Position numbers and translations under genes: made by a program. This document shows positions 34,457 through 44,432 of a stretch of DNA of 64,000 bases, in pieces. This DNA is from Hofstenia miamia (Eukaryota; Xenacoelomorpha; Acoela): positions 193,358 through 257,357 of the forward strand of contig SCFE01000106.1 in the NCBI GenBank assembly GCA_004352715.1, in the 5' to 3' direction. The notes beneath the pieces were generated by a model that saw only the letters and a program-made list of their open reading frames with translations, had not been told where the DNA came from and did no database searches. The stretch's first letter is position 1, and every line of letters begins with the position of its first letter.

Positions 34457-35803
34457 CTCAAGAAATTTGAATCATTTTAATTGCACACCACTAAGTGGGG
34501 GAAAAATAAATATATGTGTTCAAATATGTGTTGTGCGATAATTCAAAGTGCAAGTTCATTACATGCTTTACAACAAAGTGAAATAGCGGGATATAAACAA
34601 GAAGGCTAGGCAACAATAAATTATCGTAGATGGTTTTATAGATTAATATGTTTTGGTGTAAAATGTGTTTAAAATAGAGACATTCAATTTTTCTATTGAA
34701 ATTTTTTAAAATTCTTGCAAGCTCTTTAAGAGATCAACCAGAATATATAATATTGAAATGTCTGACAAAACCTTCCTGACAGGGATTGATCGTAGATTCT
34801 TTTCTAGATGATAAAGAAACGTCAGAATTTATTATTTCATTTTCTCACAATTTATTAACATTTCAAGTTTCATACGCGAGAAATCGAAAATAATATTTCT
34901 CAGATTATTAAATGAATCTAATTTCTTCCTTTGCTGTCCATGGAAAAGTAAAGTTGTGTTTACCTTAAATATTGCATCTACATTCTTTACTACTGTAGTA
35001 AGGATGAAAATACTAAGAACATGAATAAGCCGAAAAAATGTTTTATTTGGGAATCTTTTGATGCGAAGAAATTTAGTCTCTTATGAAAGAATTAGGCCCT
35101 TGCTACTTGACTTTTAGAATCGAGCAAACCTAATTTGCGAGTTGCTGTCGAATTAGAATTTTATTTAAACATTTTTCTCGTAAGGTTAAGCTATATCCCT
35201 AATCAATGGAAATGAGAAAACTTGATAAAGAAGTGATAGTTCTTGGCAAATTCTTACAACTTCTTTACAAAACATACCAAGATTTAGCAAGTTTTTGCCC
35301 ACTTTTTTATCAATATTTTACTAATTTTTGCAATTTTTGTAATATTTTACTAATTTAAAAAATATTTCTTTAGAATAAAAATTATCACAATGTAAACAAC
35401 ATAATTATTAACTATCAGGTAGAATCCATTTTCAAAAACAATCTTCAAATGAGAATGTATATAAAACATTAGAAATGTGAATATGTAGCGCTTGAAAACA
35501 AACACAAATATAACAGTGCTATATGTTGAACAACCCTATATAAATGTACAAAAAAATAGAAGCTAAACTAAATATAAAAATCAGCATGAAATATATGGCA
35601 AAAAGTTGAAGGATTCTTCGAAATTACATACAAAAAATTGAAGAAAATAAAGTCATTCAATTTAATATCGAGTTGGCTTCGAGTACTCGAAATATTAATT
35701 TAAGTTTTTTTACCTCGACTCGAATTTCAAGTACTCGTAGGGCATTAAAACAGCTCCTATAAAATGGTTTCTTGAGTTACAGTAATTGTGGATATTACAC
35801 ATT
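34457..35803. other. Unassigned AT-rich stretch
   Basis: No gene is supported. A patch at 35665-35750 with TCGAGTACTCGAA repeats looks like part of a degraded MITE. Confidence 0.45.
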
Positions 35804-36621
35804 CCCAGATAACAATTTAAGGTCTAAACAACGTTGTTTTGGGTTGTTATGTGGTTGTTTTATGTGTCAAAACAACGTTGTTTTAACGTCGAAATGGTAC
35901 CATTTCATTGGTCGAAACAACGTTGCTTCAACAACGTCACATTTGGTTGCTTTTTGGTTGTTTTTTATTCATGAAACAGCAATATTTTGAGGTCGTAACA
36001 ACGTTGTTTTATGTTGTCACATGCTTGTTTTAGCATTACTTTTGTATGCAAAATAAAATTTTATATTGCTAAGCAGTTCAAACATTGCTGTTTAAACAAA
36101 CACAAGCCCAACAAAGGGCAGACCACTATCTTTGAGATACTGTTAAGCATATTCAATACAAACATTTGTTAAAGATTTAAATGAATATCTTGCATATAAA
36201 TAATAACAATGAGCAAAAAAATCTGCCAAATTTAACAAAAATTTAAAAATCTAAAATTAAGCACAATTTTGAAATAGTACTTTCTTAAGTCGTGAAAAAT
36301 CTCTTCAGCTCAATTGTAACTTATGATATTTAACAGTCAATGTCAAGGTGTCCAAATATTCATGAATAAATTATTTTGAAAATTCACTTATCTGGTATAT
36401 TATAATTTTTCACAAATTAAAAATTTCAAAAAAGGTTTTGCAAATCCTTTTTTATATAAAAGGATCTAGTAATAAAATAACAAAGTGAGTTAAATTTGCA
36501 AGGATCTGCTCACTGATTATTTTTTATTAAAGTTGTTATTATGATGTTAGTGGTTGCTGCAACAACCAAAAGTATGAAACAACTATAAACAACGTAAAAA
36601 CAACCAAAATTGTTATCTGGG
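35804..36621. mobile_element. CCCAGATAACAATTT MITE rich in AACAACGTTGTT
   Basis: CCCAGATAACAATTT at the left and AAATTGTTATCTGGG at the right are perfect 15-bp inverted repeats. Inside the left end, the palindromic motif AACAACGTTGTTTT and variants recur about six times over 200 bp, with inverted relatives at the right end (CAACGTAAAAACAACCAAAA). Flanking dinucleotides are TT and AT. No transposase frame. It shares terminal logic with the elements at 9489, 61093 and 61605. Confidence 0.75.
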
Positions 36622-36833
36622 ATGGTGGGACAAAGACTGGAAACTGTATTTATAATGGTCGTATAGTACAGTTATATATGTGCAGCTATATAGATATATA
36701 TGATGTTATAATGCAAAAATGGGGAACCAGCTGAAACATTACGGTCACTCATTTGTTTTTCCACTCTTCCTTACTTAAGCTGAAAAGTGATATGTGCACA
36801 TGCACAGCTGAACGCTAACTTAAAACCACTCAC

Positions 36834-37041
36834 CAAGTTCCAGATGGACTGTGCTCGCATGAATATTACTTTCTGAGAATCGCTCAGTTATTGCCTTGCT
36901 TAATCGCACTAATTCTGTCGACCTGCCAGCAGCCCCAACTGAATCTGATATTTCGTCCATCTTTTGTACGCAGCTTGTTGAGAAAATCTCTAAGATCCTT
37001 GAAATCTTGATCAGGCTGAGCCTTTTGCCATCCCATGACAT
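36834..37041 (-). CDS. Possible coding exon of an unidentified gene
   Basis: The minus-strand frame from the ATG at 37041 runs 69 codons (MSWDGKRLSLIKIS...) to CTTG|GTGAGT, a strong splice donor at 36833. Base composition is more balanced than the surroundings. A stop lies two codons before the ATG, and a CAG acceptor-like site precedes it. The product is helical and charged (ELVRLSKAITERF), of no recognised family. No downstream exon was identified, so this is tentative. Confidence 0.3.
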
Positions 37042-37370
37042 CGACTACTGAGCTTCACGATTCTATTCCTGTGACACGTGAAGACGTGCAGCAAGCTGCT
37101 GCCTCCATATCTTATTCAACTGGTAATGACGTTGTGTGCTGCAGGCGCCTATAGTAAAAGGTTTATTACCTATTGTTTTGCCACTCCTGACTTAATTGCT
37201 TAATAGGTTCGTGCGTGTTCCTGCATCACTCAGGACAGCGTGCACGGTCCACTGGCTTTGATCCCGAATCTCTCAACACCTACTTAGTAATCACTGATAA
37301 CCAAAATCAAGTTTTTTTCGTAAAATTGTCGAAAACCTTTTACAGAAGCAGTTCTTAGCTATCTCAATGA

Positions 37371-37396
37371 TATATATATATATATATATATATAAA
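37371..37396. repeat. (AT)n microsatellite
   Basis: Dinucleotide tract directly beyond the 3' end of the minus-strand Penelope fragment. Confidence 0.8.
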
Positions 37397-37429
37397 GAAA
37401 TTTTACATAAATCCATTATTTCGTACCAC

Positions 37430-38060
37430 AAATTGGCCGCGTTTCGATCATTTATTGATCATTTTCAGAAATTTTCATCAATTTTTACTAAATTTTTATT
37501 AACTGCACTAACAAAATAAAATATTGTTCTTATTAAGTTAAAATAGATATAATTGTTTCATGATGTTATTTTCCTTGTTTAAAATCATATTTCTGTCTAT
37601 TTTCCTTAAAGTTATTGCTTTGGCAACTTTCGTATATTGCGTTTTGGTAAGAATTGTAAAATTGTCTTTTTTCAGTTCATGTTGGTGTTAATAAACTTCG
37701 GTATTAAGATGCCAGATTAAATTATTTTATTTGACTTTTAAGCTGTCGCTTAGTTTCTTCAATGTGCAATCTTTTACAACTGTCACATTCATATTTGTAA
37801 ACTATTGAAGAAACAAGTTCATTAGGAAGAGAATCTTTATTTTGAAGATTTTCCATTCTGAAGGGTTGAAAGACTGGCTGATATGTGTTCTTTTCAATCT
37901 GTTATTTATATTAGATAGTTTTTCAAAAAAGATTTTATAGATGTTTCAATAAACCGAATTTTCCAGTAAAGGCTTTTCTTATCTCGATGTTCAGTATCTT
38001 GTGGAATGAAATAATGCATTTTGAAAGATAATTAAAGAATTTTTGTGAGAATCTACAAAT
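37430..38060 (-). pseudogene. Penelope-like element 3' fragment (GIY-YIG region)
   Basis: On the minus strand, VSSIVYKYECDSCKRLHIEE is followed by TKRQLKSQIK at about 37735-37815. It matches VSSIVYKYNCPTCDSFYIDE / TKRHLKTRIQEH in the copy at 47.9 kb. This is the Cys-rich, GIY-YIG-like endonuclease of Penelope-like elements. Further upstream frames are broken. Only the 3' part of the element is present. Confidence 0.65.
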
Positions 38061-38111
38061 GAACGAAAATCAATCTATGATTTTAAATACTGCATTCAAA
38101 ACATAATAGGA

Positions 38112-38471
38112 AATGAAAGACAATATCATTGCTTTACGTGTAATGAATCTATGCATTAGAATACTGACTGTACTGGTTTTACATTGCACGTTTTGGAATA
38201 CTTAAGTGATGTAAGATCAAATTTACTGTTGTTTTGCAATGACTGCGTATCATTTGGAAAAAAAAGCAAAACATGTGACAACTTATTAGGGAATGAAAGA
38301 CAATATCATTGCTTTACGTGTAATGAATCTATGCATTGGAATACTGACTGTACTGGTTTTACATTGCACGTTTTGGAATACTTAAGTGATGTAAGATCAA
38401 ATTTACTGTTGTTTTGCAATGACTGCGTATCATTTGGAAAAAAAGAAATACTTTCCAGACTGGCTGTCACA
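38112..38471 (+). repeat. 180-bp tandem duplication within LINE ORF1
   Basis: The segment from AATGAAAGACAATATC at 38112 recurs at 38292 almost unchanged. The period of 180 bp keeps the reading frame. In the first copy TAG replaces the TGG (Trp) of the second. Confidence 0.85.
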
Positions 38472-38924
38472 AGAATTACAGTTGAAGTTGAGAAAAAGAT
38501 GAAAAATACTGAAGAAGCTGCATTATCCTTTGAAGCTAAAATGACAGAAACTATCAAGGAGCATAAAAAAGATATGGATAGACAATTTGACAAACGAACC
38601 TTTGAGTTAACTAGAAGCATTAAGCACTCATTGTATACAAACAAGTCTGTAAAAATTAATCGCATAGAGGAATTTAATGTAAATAATCCGGTGCTAAGAG
38701 AACAAAACGAACGAAACGTGATTGACAATATATTACATCATATAGATGATACTATTATTGAAATTGATATTCAGAGGCTTGGTAAATATAATCAAAATAT
38801 TTCTCGACCAAGATCTCTGCTGGTTACTTTTAAAACGAGATGGGATGCACGTAAAGTTTTAGCTAACACATACAAGTTAAAAAATTACAAAAAAATTGTT
38901 TATTACTCCCGTTTTGACAAATGA
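38112..38924 (+). pseudogene. LINE ORF1-like protein with PHD-type zinc finger
   Basis: The protein begins with a Cys/His cluster, YHCFTCNESMHWNTDC, then LLLFCNDCVSF. The spacing CxxC-H-C-CxxC is that of PHD fingers found in ORF1 of several LINE clades. The finger is duplicated with the 180-bp repeat. A long charged helix follows (about 38460-38620, KKMKNTEEAALSFEAK), likely a coiled coil. The C-terminal part, with RPRSLLVTFKTRWDARKVL, resembles the RRM-like fold used for RNA binding. ORF1 proteins bind element RNA. The stop in copy 1 and the following frame breaks suggest inactivity. It directly precedes the endonuclease and RT of the same element. Confidence 0.6.
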
Positions 38925-39099
38925 AGAACGCATAAGAGAAATTATTGTTGAAAAAACGTTGGGAATTATCATAAACAGGAATACCTAAAGAAAATCTAAA
39001 AATTATAAATTTAGAATTATATAATAATGGGTCTTTATGACTGACATCGAAAGATAAAGACAAAGATTTACCTGATAATGTATCACCTTTCCTTACGGT

Positions 39100-39954
39100 T
39101 ACTCATGTAATATCAATGGCATAAATTCCAAATTTTTTCAGTTAGAAGGGTTTGCACATAGCCATAGCAATTTGTGTTTTATAGCCTTTCAAGAAACAAA
39201 GTTGGGAGATTCAATTACAGATAAATCTATTGAATTAGATGGCTTTTATTTACTAAGCAGGACCGCATTGCGGTCTTCTATTATATAGTAATAAAAGATG
39301 GGTATCACATATTCCTTCAGTGAGAAGTGTTTTTAACAATATGGATATTGAATTGGAAGTATTGTCAGTTCTGGTTAGACCCGTGTTCTTAACACGAGAA
39401 TACACGAGTATCATTTTAATAAATGTTTCTATATTAGACCTTCAACTCAAAGATCACTTGCTGAATTCAAATTGCAAGGTCCCGTTAAAGAGCTCCGAAT
39501 AGATCATCCTAGAGCTTTTGCCTTGATAGTTGGAGATATCAATTCTCCTCATATTAACAAGCTTAATATTTTGGGTTTTAAGAATCTTGTTAACTTTCCA
39601 ACTTTTTTGCCTTCAGAAAATATATTAGATTGTGTTTATGTGGCTGAAGAAGGTAAGATGACTGCAACTGAATATTCTCTTATTCTTGGTATTAATCCTG
39701 TGACCTATTTCCATAAAGATATTCTAATAATACCACTTGAATACTATTCAAATAATTTTAAGAAACGAAAACACTGGAGGTGGATACAACCGCCTGAACA
39801 AGATAACTTGGATCATCTTCTAACCATTTTGGAACAAACGGATTGGAATGTACTGTATAATTCCAATGATGTTGAGGAAACTGTTTTCACTGTTAGCGAA
39901 TATTTAGGATATATTAGAGATAATTGTGTACCTAAAAAAGGTTTTTATATCTGA
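39100..39954 (+). pseudogene. LINE APE-type endonuclease region
   Basis: Two frames carry the domain. About 39165-39290 gives NLCFIAFQETKLGDS, the QETK motif with the catalytic Glu. About 39520-39640 gives FALIVGDINSPHIN, the GDFN-type motif, and later NILDCVYV, the LDhv-type motif. The frame shifts between them near 39290-39470. APE endonucleases nick the target DNA to prime reverse transcription. The tail (39690-39954) leads into the RT frame. Confidence 0.65.
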
Positions 39955-40108
39955 GAATGAATTTTCAGTAAAGAATGACGATATTTTGAAGAAATTATAC
40001 AAAGAAAAAACTATTGCTATAAAAAATAATGACGCACATTTACGAAACCATTATCAGTGAAAGATTAATAAATATGTATTCTCTAAGCAAAATCTCAGGT
40101 TTCAACAA

Positions 40109-41236
40109 ATGAAAAGTAATAGTAACAAACTTTGGCAATTAATGAAGAAATTTACAAGGAATAAAAATGAAAAACCTCTAGTGACATTTGATAGAGCATG
40201 TGAACTAAACAATTTTTTTACAAGATTCAATAACTCTTACAAAGATATAAGATTTTCAAAATCAAGTTGTAAACCAGCTGAAATTCGGTGTTCTGAAGTA
40301 CGCAAAGTATTTAGTCAATATAAAATTGATAAGGCTAGTGGGCCAGATGAACTTACATCATGGTTATTCAATATGTTTGCTGATGATCGTGCTGAGATAT
40401 TCATGATGATTTTTAATGACATTATTGAAAAGCAATATCAACCATCTCAGAGGAAAATTTCAAATGTTATGCCCTTATTCAAACGATCCAATGCTGATCA
40501 AAAGGTTAATAAAAATTTTCACCCAGTTTGTTTCACTGCTATTCCCTCAAAATGTCTTAAAAGATTGGTAATTCCAGTTGGTGTTAGAGCATTTCAGAAA
40601 TCTAACGACGGCTATCAATTTGCATATCAAAAGGGCCTTTCGACTACCGATGCACTTGTTGTTTTTCTTCATCAAGTCATCGCCAATTTAGATGACAAAG
40701 AAACAACAATTGTCAGAGTAAACTTTCTCGATTTCAGTTCAGCATTTAATACAGTTTTACCTAACAAATTATTAACGATTATAGATTGTAATTTAGATGA
40801 AGATGAGAAATGGTTTAGTAGTTGGCTTCATTCTTATTTGCATGGGTGGCAACAAAGAGTTATAGCAATGAACGGTCAGAAGTCTTCCGTTGTGCCTATG
40901 ATTGTAGGAATTCCTCAAGGAGAACCAGCCTCTCTTATTCTATTTGTTAATTATACAAATAGTATTAATCTAAAAACGCAACAGCCTCATTCAAAAGTAC
41001 ATGGAAAAGCACGACATAGCATTATTAGATGCTCGGATGATACCTTGATAATTTCTGCAATTAAGGCTTCTCCGGCATGCACAGATTTTAGTGATGCTCA
41101 GGTTAATATCAATGATTTAGAAGATCAGCTCAATAATTTAAACTTAATTGCCGATGGGGAAAAATCAAAAGGCATGATTTTCTATAACATCAATATTCGA
41201 GATGAAGCTTTAATCAAATATGGTATTGGATTGTAA
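40109..41236 (+). pseudogene. LINE reverse transcriptase (Rex/CR1/L2-like)
   Basis: A 375-residue uninterrupted frame contains the finger segment DKASGPDELTSWLF (74-87), FLDFSSAFNTV with catalytic Asp208 (motif A, 206-216), GIPQGEPAS (motif B, 267-275) and RCSDD with Asp310/311 (motif C, 307-311). The usual F/YADD is therefore CSDD. RT normally copies element RNA at the nicked target. The C-terminal thumb continues after stops to about 41740 (41497 onwards, RAIKYAAIILNIS). Together with ORF1 at 38.1 kb and the endonuclease at 39.1 kb this is one element of about 3.7 kb. Long open RT frame suggests fairly recent activity. Confidence 0.8.
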
Positions 41237-41835
41237 CTTTACTCTTAATGGTACTGTTATTACAACGGACACTTCTTGCATTTAATTGGGAGTTACTGTC
41301 GATAACAAACTCACTTTTAGTAAACACGTAAACAGCATAATCGAAAAAATTCATCATATTACCAATAACTTAGTGTTTATAGTTATTTTTCAATTCTGAT
41401 AGCTGCTGGTACATTTTTAAAACATACATTTTACCGTTAATTACCTACGCTGCACCTGCATGGATATATTTTCTAAGTATCAAAAGTAAGAAACAATTGA
41501 AAAGAGCCATCAAATATGCAGCAATAATTTTAAATATATCAAAAGTTTCAGCAGTGGAATTTGTCACCAAAATTTCGAAAGATTTCATCCGGCAAGTGAA
41601 TAAAATATCTCGAAATGAAAATCATCCGCTCTTTAATGCAATAAACATCAAAGATACTACGTATCAGGGTTGTCTACGTATGCCATCAAATACAATATTC
41701 TGTAGAACAAAGAAAATGAGTGATTCTTTTGTAGCTGAAAATTCCAATGTTGTAATTTCTTATTTTTTTGTATATTTTGAACTTATTCCCTTTTATCATG
41801 TATTTGATACAGGAATTAAAGCAATTATTATATAG
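41237..41835 (+). pseudogene. LINE RT C-terminal/3' end
   Basis: This decayed continuation of the RT frame carries KLTFSKHVN at about 41310 and RAIKYAAIILNISK at about 41500. These are typical of the region after the RT in CR1/L2 elements. It ends where a TATAGTTGGCTGCAAAAAAA Tc1 terminus begins (41832). Confidence 0.6.
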
Positions 41836-42200
41836 TTGGCTGCAAAAAAAATGAGACTGAACACCTATTTGTGTTCTCATGAGGTGTTCTCCCAATGCCG
41901 CTGTTGTAATTCTCTTCTTACCAAAGTCACAGACTCAAGTTTCGCCATTAGAAAAACAATTTCAATATGCTGATTTGTGTCCATTTAGATTTGATATAAA
42001 TTTGAATTGTCGAATTTAATGATACTAAAACAAAATTAAATTTAAATATTAATCATGTTCATAGAGTAACGTTAGAGAGGTAACAAAATTTTTCATTGTT
42101 AATGTACAGTTTGCCACAAAAAAAAAGAACTCTATTCTGTCTTTTAGTAATATTTTAGTTTAAAAACCTATAGTTGGCTGCAAAAAAAATGAGACTAGAA
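41832..42200. repeat. Two direct copies of a Tc1-type terminus
   Basis: TATAGTTGGCTGCAAAAAAA followed by AATGAGACT occurs at 41832 and again at 42171. The second copy is the likely left end of the Tc1 element that follows. The first may be a solo end or an older insertion in the LINE tail. No inverted partner was found before the gap at 43381. Confidence 0.6.
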
Positions 42201-42287
42201 AAAAGGCATATTACTTTTGAACTACTGAACGTAACTCAAGAAAGGTAAGATTTTAAAGATACATTAAAAGACTATAAGTAAAAAGCA

Positions 42288-43054
42288 TCAAAGTCTAATT
42301 TGTTTTCCTCCTGTAGAAATAACTTCATTCAAACGAACTGAAACTGATTTCATTAAATTGGACTTCATTTCAGATGTCAAAATGTGTTGACTTTCTTGGA
42401 TTTTTTCTTTTAAATCGGATATATTTTTCGGATTTTTCTTCTCAACGTCATTTTTCAATATCTGCCACACGTTTTCGATTGGAGAAAGATCAGCAGAACT
42501 TGGTGGCCATTGCAAAAACTGGATATTATTTTCAGAAAACCAATTTTTGTCTTTGCTGACGTGTGCGGGGTTGCTCCGTCCTGTTGGAGTATCCATCCAT
42601 CATCATATAAAGCATCAGCATAAGGCATAAATTCAGCTATAATTTGGCAATATCTTTGACTGTCGATTGTGGCTTTTCCGTCTAAAATTTTCAAATAAAA
42701 CCCACGATAGGAAAGTGCTCCCCAAACCATAATTTTTTGGTCGAACTTTGGAACCGCTTTTGTTGGTCTTGGACATTTCTTTGACGACCACACTTGTACT
42801 TTGTTTCTGTGTAGTTGAAATACGCACTCATCAGTTATCCAAACATCTTCAAAAGTGTAGTTTTTCCAATCTTTCACGAAATTTAATCTTTTTTCTTGAT
42901 GTTCTTTTGTAATCAGAAGTCGATTTTTTTCAGGAAATTTTACATTAAATATACTACATTGTGTATACGCCATAATTAACATTATATGAGTTTTGTCAAG
43001 ATTTTCTTTAAACATGGCCTGGTGACTACTGTAGAATGTATTAAATGTGTCCAA
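42288..43054 (-). pseudogene. Tc1-type (DD34E) transposase
   Basis: The minus-strand frame holds VWITDECVFQLH (first catalytic Asp, about 42810-42840), VWGALSYRGF, GWILQQDGATPH (second Asp, about 42570) and, after a one-frame shift near 42540, QWPPSSADLSPIENVW (catalytic Glu, about 42470). Counting across the shift, 34 residues separate the second Asp and the Glu, the Tc1 signature DD34E. The N-terminal DNA-binding half is not recognisable upstream of 43054. It is inactive because of the frameshift. Pieces of the same element recur at 44053-44431. Confidence 0.85.
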
Positions 43055-43380
43055 CAGTCCACCTCCTACTCAAAAGAATTTGATGTAAAAACTTCCTTAG
43101 GAAATCAGTACAAAGAGATAGCCATTTTAGACATCTATGCATTTATTGAAACAATTTGTTTACACTAAAAAAATTCGACCATTCATCAAAGCGTTCTTTA
43201 ATTGACAAACCATACAATGGCCATTTAGTAAATCCGCGTGAAAGGTGATTTATCGTCACGCACGTTCATTTCCCAGATCAAGCATTGTAAATTCCTCACT
43301 TTTGCTGTGTATTCAACTCACGAAGGATCTCGTATTTGAATTACTTATTCGTTTGATTAGATATGGGACAAATTTGCACG

Positions 43381-44052
43381 NNNNNNNNNNNNNNNNNNNN
43401 NNNNNNNNNNNNNNNNNNNNNNNNNNNNNNNNNNNNNNNNNNNNNNNNNNNNNNNNNNNNNNNNNNNNNNNNNNNNNNNNNNNNNNNNNNNNNNNNNNNN
43501 NNNNNNNNNNNNNNNNNNNNNNNNNNNNNNNNNNNNNNNNNNNNNNNNNNNNNNNNNNNNNNNNNNNNNNNNNNNNNNNNNNNNNNNNNNNNNNNNNNNN
43601 NNNNNNNNNNNNNNNNNNNNNNNNNNNNNNNNNNNNNNNNNNNNNNNNNNNNNNNNNNNNNNNNNNNNNNNNNNNNNNNNNNNNNNNNNNNNNNNNNNNN
43701 NNNNNNNNNNNNNNNNNNNNNNNNNNNNNNNNNNNNNNNNNNNNNNNNNNNNNNNNNNNNNNNNNNNNNNNNNNNNNNNNNNNNNNNNNNNNNNNNNNNN
43801 NNNNNNNNNNNNNNNNNNNNNNNNNNNNNNNNNNNNNNNNNNNNNNNNNNNNNNNNNNNNNNNNNNNNNNNNNNNNNNNNNNNNNNNNNNNNNNNNNNNN
43901 NNNNNNNNNNNNNNNNNNNNNNNNNNNNNNNNNNNNNNNNNNNNNNNNNNNNNNNNNNNNNNNNNNNNNNNNNNNNNNNNNNNNNNNNNNNNNNNNNNNN
44001 NNNNNNNNNNNNNNNNNNNNNNNNNNNNNNNNNNNNNNNNNNNNNNNNNNNN
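43381..44052. other. Assembly gap (672 N)
   Basis: Run of N between the Tc1 element and a partial second copy of it. Confidence 0.95.
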
Positions 44053-44431
44053 GTTCTGTTAGAGTATCCATCCATCATCATATAAAGCATCAGCATAAGG
44101 CATACATTCAGCTATAATTTGGCAATATCTTTGACTTTCGATTGTGGCTTTTCCCTCTAAAATTTTCACATAAAACCCACGATAGGAAAGTGCTTTTTAG
44201 GTCGAAGTTTGGAACCGCTTTTGTTGGTCTTGGACATTTCTTTGACGACCACACTTGTACTTTGTTTCTGTGTAGTTGAAATACGCACTCATCAGTTATC
44301 CAAACATCTTCAAAAGTGTNTAAGATTTTAAAGATACATTAAAAGACTATAAGTAAAAAATATCAAAGTCTAATTTGATTCCTCCTGTAGAAATAACTTC
44401 ATTCAAACGAACTGAAACTGATTTCATTAAA
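44053..44431 (-). pseudogene. Second, scrambled copy of the Tc1 transposase
   Basis: 44053-44319 matches 42579-42859 and 44321-44431 matches 42246-42357, both in the same orientation as the first copy but in reversed order. They are separated by single n at 44320 and 44432. This order is unlikely to be biological and fits small contigs joined by scaffolding. Confidence 0.7.
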
Positions 44432-44432
44432 N

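Noticed and set aside
38306-38728. 140-codon minus-strand frame
   Set aside because: Antisense shadow of LINE ORF1, including its duplication.
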